Shown: one piece after another, positions 8,150-13,764 of the stretch | Layout: each line of letters begins with the position of its first letter | Position numbering within the stretch: the first letter of the stretch is position 1 | From: Cephalothrix simula | Taxonomy: Eukaryota > Nemertea > Palaeonemertea > Archinemertea > Cephalotrichidae | DNA: 13,764 nt | Reading direction: 5' to 3' | Assembly (NCBI GenBank): GCA_035591015.1 | Contig: JAXIUW010255835.1 | Coordinates: 1-13,764, forward strand | Notes under the pieces: generated by a model | What the model was told of the DNA's origin: nothing | What the model saw: the letters and a program-made list of their open reading frames with translations, nothing else | Database searches by the model: none | Program-made: the position numbers and the translations under genes

Positions 8150-8405
8150 AAGAAAAATACATCCAAAAATGGTAATGGCCTTTGGTACAAAAAAGATAGC
8201 AGGTTGCCTAGAAAACTCAATACACTCAATGCAGGGGTAGCTCAGGGATCTCTTCTAGGTACGTCCACTCATTATACTTCTCAAAAGCAAAGACTTTTAT
8301 ATTTTCAAAATCTCAAAACTATAAAAATTTGAGTTATGGAATAAAATATTTAGAGATCAGAAATCAATGGCAGTTCCATCTTTAATATTACCCAGCATCA
8401 GCAGC
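8080..8405. repeat. Imperfect inverted repeat bracketing the reverse transcriptase fragment
   Basis: Left arm 8080-8096 (GCTGCTGATGC...GGTTA) and right arm 8389-8405 are reverse complements at 15 of 17 positions, with an exact 11-bp core GCTGCTGATGC. They enclose about 290 bp containing the GVxQGS fragment. The arms are not clear element termini and no target-site duplication was seen. GCTGCTGAT also occurs near 5190 and 3810, so chance or local simple sequence is possible. Confidence 0.3.
8150..8329 (+). mobile_element. Degraded non-LTR (LINE-type) reverse transcriptase fragment
   Basis: Seen: a 60-codon open stretch between TAG (8147) and TGA (8330). It includes LWYKKDSRLPRKLNTLN at about 8180-8230, then AGVAQGSLLGT at 8231-8263. 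Known: non-LTR reverse transcriptases carry a conserved G-V/L-P-Q-G-S-x-L block, usually preceded by a basic, Ser/Arg-rich stretch of the type K..SR..RLNNG. Here the block is intact except that the usual Pro is Ala and the final Pro is Thr. The catalytic Asp motifs (A, and YADD/FADD) are not visible on either side, and the sequence after LLGT does not continue the usual LLF. Inference: a short, dead 5'-truncated or rearranged LINE copy, possibly of the CR1/jockey type; the clade cannot be fixed. Confidence 0.5.
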
Positions 8406-8601
8406 TGACCTAATGTAGGAGATCACCCGGGATGACCTACTTCGAAAGAGGCGTAAATTTGAATTCTAAATATCTAAATTTCAATATTTATCGGGATTAT
8501 TAAGTTGATTAATTAGATTTAAAGAGACATTGTGCAAGAGCTGAGGAGTCGCCGATAGTTTCAAATTACTTAGAATTTAAATTGTATATGAATGAAATTA
8601 A

Positions 8602-8796
8602 TAGAATAATAATTATTACACGATTCAGGCCTACAGCAAATTGGCTACAGGAGTTAGCAGGGATTATATAGAACCATCTTCAGGGAACATCAAGATCAGC
8701 GGTGCGGATACAATAGGATCCAGGTGGATTTTGGTACATTTATGCTGTGGTTGTGGCCAACGCCTTTCAAAAATGGGTCGCTTATCAATAGGATCA
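8602..8796 (+). other. Open stretch with a cysteine cluster, unidentified
   Basis: A 64-codon open stretch ends in TAA. Its second half reads ISGADTIGSRWILVHL, then CCGCGQRLSKMGRLSIGSICRP, with cysteines spaced like a small zinc-binding site. Frame-shifted protein-like pieces continue to about 8990 (for example RQRLTTEVIDCKQNNQLVAKADDFGK). It may be another transposon remnant next to the reverse transcriptase fragment. The length alone is not significant, and I recognise no family. Confidence 0.15.
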
Positions 8797-9039
8797 ATTT
8801 GTAGACCTTAACTGTTAATAAGAGCAGCTGAAATAAAGCGTCTGTCAATATTTTGATGAAAATTTGGCCAACATCCAATGTAGTCATGCAGGAATGAAAA
8901 GATGCAAGCTATAGGCAGCGATTGACAACGGAAGTTATTGATTGTAAACAAAATAATCAGCTTGTAGCAAAAGCAGATGATTTTGGTAAATGAAGTCAAA
9001 ATGTTCTTACATCACTCAAATTTATCCCTTTTAATTAAA

Positions 9040-9105
9040 AACCGCGAGGCCATCCACCAAATTGCCCCCGAATGAATACTTTAGTATGTGCAAAATTTCG
9101 CGGTT
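9040..9105. repeat. CpG-bearing short inverted repeat
   Basis: AACCGCGA (9040-9047) and TCGCGGTT (9098-9105) are perfect inverted copies enclosing about 50 bp that is unusually C-rich (CCATCCACC, GCCCCC). Related CpG-rich cores (CGCGGGGAAATTCG near 5570-5583, CGCGGGCGAAATTC near 10261-10274) suggest fragments of one dispersed non-autonomous repeat. This is an inference. Confidence 0.4.
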
Positions 9106-9430
9106 GATGATGAAACCAAAACTGAGAAAGTTAAGCTTTTGATCTACTATTATGATGAGTCAAATGATGATTTTGATGATGATTTCTTGACGATGATGAA
9201 AATGAGTTTAAGATAGACTTAGTTCATCAATAACGAATGTTCATTGCTATAGTTGAAAGAGGCAAATAATGAATAATTATAGCAGGGAGTAATTACGGTG
9301 AAAGCTAAAGCTGATAAGTTTGATGAAAAAAATCATAATCATAAATGAAATTTATCGCAAGAGCAATTATGATGAAAGATCATGAGTTTCATGATAAGCC
9401 AAATGATGAGTTTAAATTACGAGTTATATA
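9106..9430 (+). repeat. Cryptically simple GATGAT/ATGATGA tract
   Basis: Repeated GATGAT, ATGATGAA and AAATGATGAG words are scattered without a fixed period. In one frame a short peptide VDDETKTEKVKLLIYYYDES followed by Asp-rich residues runs to a TAG near 9213. It starts after a stop and has no splice sites, so it is taken as a by-product of the simple sequence. Confidence 0.5.
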
Positions 9431-10087
9431 TAATTGATTATCTAAGAATGATTATAATTAAATTAGATCTAAAAATTGAGTATACCGAAGGCCCGAGGAG
9501 TTTTGAAATTATAATATTTGAAGAATCCTATAACTGATGAAATTACGCAATGCTATACTACTTAAGATGCAGTTTAATGTAAATATTTAAAAATTATGGT
9601 GTGGTTACAGACAACAAAGCGGATAAAAATATATTACAAGAAATTTCAAGTGCGATATTAGAGCACAACAAGTGCAAAATGCACTTGAGGATGTGCAGTT
9701 GAAATAACATGTTAATCGCATTGAAGAAAATGATAAATATTTGAAATAAATTAAATGAAAATTCACAAGTGGATGAGATATGAAAAAATAGAATTTGGAG
9801 TCCAGCAAAGTCTGAAAAACTAAAACGTTAAAATAAAAATATCAAAAACATTCTTTACCTACCTTAATAACTAAGCTGTAGAAACCATAATGAATAGTTT
9901 TGTAGCTTATCAAAATATTTATACTTGAAAAACCTATAAACTTGTTGACATATAAGTTTAGGGATAACATGTCATATTCTAGAATCATCGTTCAAATAAA
10001 ATAGTCTAACGATCTCAGTAGATTCAACCCCGAATCTTAGAATCTAAATTCTGTTATACCAAAAAGTGAAATTTCAAACACTTTCAT
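9431..10087. other. Non-coding AT-rich stretch, no gene seen
   Basis: The only structure noted is a perfect inverted repeat AAGTGCA (9670-9676) / TGCACTT (9680-9686) with a 3-nt spacer. No plausible exon was found on either strand. Confidence 0.5.
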
Positions 10088-10196
10088 AGACTTAATTAGC
10101 AATTAATAATTAGCGTATCGAAACGAAACGACCAAAGATATGATGAGACCAGATTAATGAGACACCTTAAGAGACTTAATTAGTAATTAACAATAA
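10088..10196. repeat. Two direct copies of AGACTTAATTAGxAATTAA
   Basis: AGACTTAATTAG followed by CAATTAATAA at 10088-10109, and AGACTTAATTAG followed by TAATTAACAATAA at 10172-10196, offset 84 bp. The intervening sequence holds AACGAAACGA. This is likely a decayed local duplication. Confidence 0.55.
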
Positions 10197-11020
10197 TATT
10201 TCAACAACTATTGTATAGTCTAGCGTTCCACTAGGTGATGATACATAATTGATAGCGCGTCGCGGGCGAAATTCAAATGGCCTGCAATCGGGATCGCCAT
10301 AAAAAAGTAAAAACGTTAGTAAAAACGATGCGAGCTCATTAAAAAATTATCTTAACATATTTTGACACAAGTACTTCCTTAAAAATGATTTAAGAGCCAT
10401 CATGGTCAGTTAAAGAGCTAAAAACTTATGAAGTGCCTTCGAAAATGTTTGCCCACGGCCAAAACGCATCATTTTTCAAGATATTTGGCCTTAAGCAAAA
10501 ACGAAGGGGTAGACTTACGGCCTTAGGCCTAAAAAATCCTCAAATCACGAAAATTGATATTATTCTAAGCGCGAATTTAGATTAATTTAGATTGAGGAAG
10601 TCGGCCCACTATTGAATGAGCAATAAGGTTTTAGAAAAATAAGATTAATTTAAAAATCCGAAACCGCCCGCATTTGGTTTGTTCTTAGGCTTATCCAGGC
10701 TTACCCTAAAATAATAAAAACATTCATTTTGGTAAAATTTTAATTTCCTCCCCTAAATTAGCGCCATTTTAAGGCTTAAGTAGGCTTTCGAGTTTTAAAA
10801 CTCCAGATCACGCTACGTACTGTGAATTCCAGCTTTTGACACTATATATTTGACTATTAATTAGTTTGAATTAAAAAATCAATATCGACTACTTTTTTGG
10901 ACGCGGTTTAAAACAGAGATTAATGTAGGGGCAAAAATTTGTTTGAATTACTGATAAAGACAGATAAAGACCCATTTCGGATCCAAGAAGAACAAAAATC
11001 TTAAATATGCTTTTTTCCAC
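10197..11020. other. Non-coding stretch with scattered GGCTTA/GGCCTTA words
   Basis: Between about 10450 and 10795 the words GGCC, GGCCTTA, AGGCTTA and TAGGCTT recur irregularly, including the palindrome GGCCTTAGGCC (about 10519-10529). A CpG-rich patch (GCGCGTCGCGGGCG) lies near 10255-10269. No coding frame was seen. Confidence 0.45.
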
Positions 11021-11025
11021 GAATT

Positions 11026-11061
11026 CACGAGTGGTCAGGACACGAGTGAGCGCCACTCGTG
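11026..11061. repeat. CACGAGTG cluster: two direct copies and one inverted copy
   Basis: CACGAGTG at 11026-11033 and 11041-11048, and its exact reverse complement CACTCGTG at 11054-11061. The last two form a perfect 8-bp stem with a 5-nt loop (AGCGC). CACGAG resembles a non-canonical E-box, but there is no promoter evidence. Confidence 0.55.
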
Positions 11062-11308
11062 CACGCCTCAAAATAGCTTGGATGACCACCAGTGCATGGG
11101 GCGGTTATCCAATAAAGAGGCGTTTTAAAGTTCCGTATTGATCTAGCCTTTTAAGTCCTACCGGACACTGACATCCCTGCGGGGGACACCATTACACACC
11201 GGGACAATAAGCCCTAATGCTTAAACATGATTATCGTTTGAATGCATTTTTAAACCTCTTACCTCAGTACACACACAATCCAAAATTATGTTCGAAAGAG
11301 ATGAAAAG
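11062..11308. other. Non-coding, comparatively GC-rich segment
   Basis: The 11085-11215 part is clearly more GC-rich than its surroundings (GGGGCGG, CTACCGGACAC, CTGCGGGGGACACC, CACCGGGAC). It shows no open frame, tRNA-like box B or recognised repeat. It may be part of an old insertion whose ends I cannot see. Confidence 0.4.
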
Positions 11309-11515
11309 AATCCATTTTCAACGTGAAAAAGAATCCATTTTCAACATGAAAAATAATCCATTTTCAACATGAAAAAGAATCCATTTTCAACATGAAAAAG
11401 AATCCATTTTCAACATGAAAAAGAATCCATTTTCAACATGAAAAAGAATTCATTTTGACCATGAAAAAGAATCCACTTTCAAAATGAAAAATAATCAATT
11501 TTCAACATGAGAATC
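11309..11515. repeat. 23-bp minisatellite, nine copies
   Basis: Nine head-to-tail units of exactly 23 bp start at 11309, 11332, 11355, 11378, 11401, 11424, 11447, 11470 and 11493. The consensus is AATCCA, then the core TTTTCAACATGAAAA, then AG. Central units 3-6 are identical. Unit 1 has one change in the core, unit 2 ends AT in place of AG, and units 7-9 carry several changes, so homogenisation is strongest in the middle. A partial unit precedes (about 11300-11308) and eroded pieces follow to about 11555. Each intact unit holds the palindrome TTTTCA-ACA-TGAAAA. The period is not a multiple of three, so this is not a coding repeat. Confidence 0.95.
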
Positions 11516-12349
11516 TTATTTTCAACAAAAACTTTAAAAAAATCCATTATCACCGGTAACGTAAATGTTGAAATCCTAAATTCAAAAATTATGCAGGAAA
11601 TATTGATATTATAAATTTGAATCCATATCCTGGAGACCAAAAATAACAATATTGCATGAGTCAAAAAGCGGATAGCAACTTAAAGACTAATCAATTTAGA
11701 AAAACAAGAGTCTCTTGACTCCTTCAAGTTCCTTCTGGTAGAACAAATTAACGAAAACAAAAAGTATGATGCCATACTTCATTTTGTTTTTAGTAACGGT
11801 TCAATTAGTTTATTTAGATCCATCGCGCCTTTTCTAATTTTTAGGCAAAGATACATTTCGATCATTTCAGAACACCATGCTTTAGGCATAAGATGACGTA
11901 AATTGAATAAAAAACCGCATATAGCGGTCTTTTTGAAAATATATTACAGTGTTTTGTGAAAATGTGCACTTTCATTTCTATAGTACACCGATGTTTACCG
12001 ATTTTATAAGCCAATAAGCGTATTGTTTTTAAAATTATAGACTTTAAAAGACAAATTAGTCAAGAAAGCGAAAAACAGTACATCGTAATTTGTAAACTAA
12101 ACTTTAAATATATACTTAAAAAGAAATGGAATTCAATCCTTTTAGAGTTTTGATTTTTTTTAACATGACGCAAGAAATCGGAAACGGACCATGAATATTC
12201 GCGATGCGCAGAAATCAAATTTTAAATCTATTGATCGTAATCAACTGAGCTGAAGTTGGTATGAAAAAAACCTAAGTCCGTAAAAACAAGTCAAAACTGA
12301 GAAAAAATTACCTGCAAAAAGTTACACCTCCAAGCAAGACAAGAAAACT
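11516..12349. other. Non-coding AT-rich stretch, no gene seen
   Basis: Apart from eroded minisatellite fragments at the left edge (to about 11555) I see no repeat or coding frame. A donor/acceptor-like TTTTTGCAG|GTAATT on the minus strand near 12311 was considered and not accepted as an exon edge. Confidence 0.5.
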
Positions 12350-12387
12350 GTGACTTATGATAACATAAGTCACGAATCATGTGATTC
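12350..12387. repeat. Two abutting perfect palindromes
   Basis: GTGACTTATG (12350-12359) and CATAAGTCAC (12364-12373) form a perfect 10-bp stem with loop ATAA. The next base begins a second palindrome, GAATCA (12374-12379) and TGATTC (12382-12387), with a 2-nt spacer. ATGATTC recurs just downstream (about 12398-12404) and could pair with the GAATCAT arm instead. Confidence 0.7.
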
Positions 12388-13764
12388 TGAAAATGTCATG
12401 ATTCCACAGCAGGGATTTTCAGATCTGCCACAATTCTCAATAAACTTAATAATTATTATTCAATTAATTATTAATCAAATTATAATATAATAATTTCATC
12501 TCAAGTGACCTCATATTGGCAGCACAACTTATCAGGCAGAAAGCCAGTTTCTATGAGAAATACAGACATACATACTTTAAAAAGAATCTTAATCCAACCA
12601 AAAAATGACAAAAACATCATAATCGCTAAAAATCCAAAAAATCTGGGAAAATAAGACGGCTTATGTAGGCCTATAAAATAAACACTGAATAAACTTACTG
12701 GCAATACTCTAGTCTACACCAACCAATAACACTTTGCCTAATAATAAGCTAAAAGCTTTGACTCGACTTAAAATAGGCAAAGAACTTTCAAAATTAAATT
12801 AAAAATGTAAAAATGACATAAATTTGCGTTTAAATCAAATAAAAAGATCAAATTTTGATTTTTAAACACACAACCTTAATTGTTTAAGATAAATTACATC
12901 ACTAAACAACAAGACATTTGATTTTTTTCCTCAAGGATATTTTATGGCTGTTTTGGGTTTTTTTTAAATCGAATTAATCAATTAACTGTTACTTAATTCC
13001 GGTAACTATGCATTTGATACTGTCTCGGTACAAAAAAAGTACTGGTGAGCTTGATGGTCTCATGGTTTCAATGTCAAGTTTTCCCTCTAGCATAGGAATT
13101 TACCAAACCCAATAAAATTGAAACCTGAACTCCTTTTTTCAACAAATAAAAAAGACAAAAAACAACAGGTGTATCACGGTGCGACTGGAAAACGTTCATT
13201 TGAAGGCTAAAAGTGTCTTTTTTTAATTTCAAGAGAAAGTTGAGACGTTTTTTAATAAGTTCACAGTAATGGTACCTCATTCCTTATTCATCAACCGTTA
13301 TGTTTACATGTACTTTGAATTCATGTCAGCCAATTAAATATTAATTAAGAGCTAATTATTCATTTAAATGGTAATTGCAAATTAAATAAATTGATAATAA
13401 CTGCCAAAACGGTTACCAACAGAAAAACATGAGATGATATCTTTTGAGATAGATATGGCTGCTCATTCAGGTGATGCCGAGTCTCAGTTGAGACCTTGAG
13501 CACTTTCTATTTTAAAAAAACGTTAAAAACTCGAATAAAACGCCCCTTTTAATTGCCTCAACCGTTTTTTTATATGAAAGAAATTCCTATTCATATCTTT
13601 CTAATATATTCAATTACTTCTAGATAGTTTAAAATAAATCATTAAAATATGACACGAAGAAAATTTAAAGAAACCTTCATCGTCTGGAAGAATATGTAAA
13701 CAGAATCGAAAGCGATGCTGAAGTCAGTGCAATTTAGTGCCATGTGAGTATAAGCATTTATAAA
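12388..13764. other. Non-coding AT-rich stretch, no gene seen
   Basis: A hydrophobic 67-codon minus-strand frame (12704-12501) starts at TTG, is dominated by Phe/Leu/Ile from T-rich sequence, and is not accepted as a gene. A short perfect palindrome GTCTCA-GT-TGAGAC lies at 13491-13504. Several AT-rich tracts (for example 12440-12495 and 13330-13395) are low in complexity. No exon with supporting splice sites was found. Confidence 0.5.

Noticed and set aside
8696-8999. Two overlapping minus-strand frames of 63 codons
   Set aside because: They are hydrophobic low-information peptides that lie opposite the Cys-rich plus-strand frame, and they are of chance length.
9605-9808. 67-codon minus-strand frame rich in Phe, Tyr and Cys
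   Set aside because: Composition reflects A-rich plus-strand sequence; there are no splice sites or family features.
10510-10525. Donor-like GGCC|GTAAGT on the minus strand
   Set aside because: The phase-2 frame before it reaches a stop within about ten codons and no acceptor lies in between.
10889-11089. 66-codon minus-strand frame
   Set aside because: Chance length. Part of it is the CACGAGTG palindrome cluster, which explains its Arg-rich start.
11262-11275. Donor-like CTGAG|GTAAGA on the minus strand as an upstream exon of the gene
   Set aside because: The required phase-2 frame closes at a TAA after about eight codons, with no acceptor between.
12305-12400. Candidate small exon between ATTTTCAG and TTTTTGCAG|GTAATT on the minus strand
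   Set aside because: The donor is weak, the phase-2 frame has a nearby stop, and the interval is mostly the two abutting palindromes.
12501-12704. 67-codon hydrophobic minus-strand frame that could look like a membrane protein
   Set aside because: It starts at TTG just after a stop and its hydrophobicity follows from T-rich DNA. The GTAAGT within it would be a donor, not coding sequence.
1-13764. tRNA, rRNA, CRISPR array or bacterial operon signals
   Set aside because: I found no tRNA box A/B pair with a foldable body, no rRNA-like block, no regularly spaced repeat-spacer array and no closely packed reading frames. The 11309-11515 repeats are contiguous, without spacers.

Overview
This window looks like nuclear DNA from an animal, probably an invertebrate. 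By eye it is about two-thirds A+T and gene-poor. It has long non-coding stretches, a textbook spliced exon, a degraded non-LTR reverse transcriptase fragment, minisatellites and many short palindromes. I see no bacterial operon, ribosome binding site, CRISPR array, rRNA or tRNA. The species cannot be told from the sequence.

Only one gene is firmly supported, on the minus strand. Its last coding exon is at 1479-472. It begins after a polypyrimidine-CAG acceptor and encodes 335 residues: an ordered-looking head, then a long Ser/Asp-rich, probably disordered tail. A probable preceding exon is at 4419-4239. It encodes 60 residues with two closely spaced hydrophobic segments and ends in a GTAAGT donor. 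Both sides of the 2.76-kb intron are in phase 0, so the exons join cleanly. The product would have a C-terminal membrane hairpin or paired membrane segment followed by a likely cytosolic tail carrying degron-like and phosphosite-like motifs. I do not recognise the family. The N-terminal exons must lie upstream, at coordinates above 4419; I found none in the window with any confidence.

Layout: 1-471 is the gene's 3' flank, with a likely poly(A) signal at 440-435 and a long hairpin at 186-228. The intron (1480-4238) holds two weak protein-like relics. One is a minus-strand frame near 1721-2190 whose end resembles the last membrane helix of an ionotropic receptor. The other is a plus-strand frame with few stops at about 3121-3855. 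From 4420 to 13764 I find no convincing gene. The most informative items there are a LINE-type reverse transcriptase remnant with a GVxQGSxLG block (about 8150-8329), a tandem duplication near 7227-7331, a CpG-bearing inverted repeat at 9040-9105, a nine-copy 23-bp minisatellite at 11309-11515 whose unit contains a palindrome, and two abutting palindromes at 12350-12387.

Open frames up to about 100 codons are expected by chance at this size and base composition, so the other open frames are not called as genes. Nothing in the window amounts to a clear new system. The best leads are the unidentified membrane protein and the two relic frames inside its intron.
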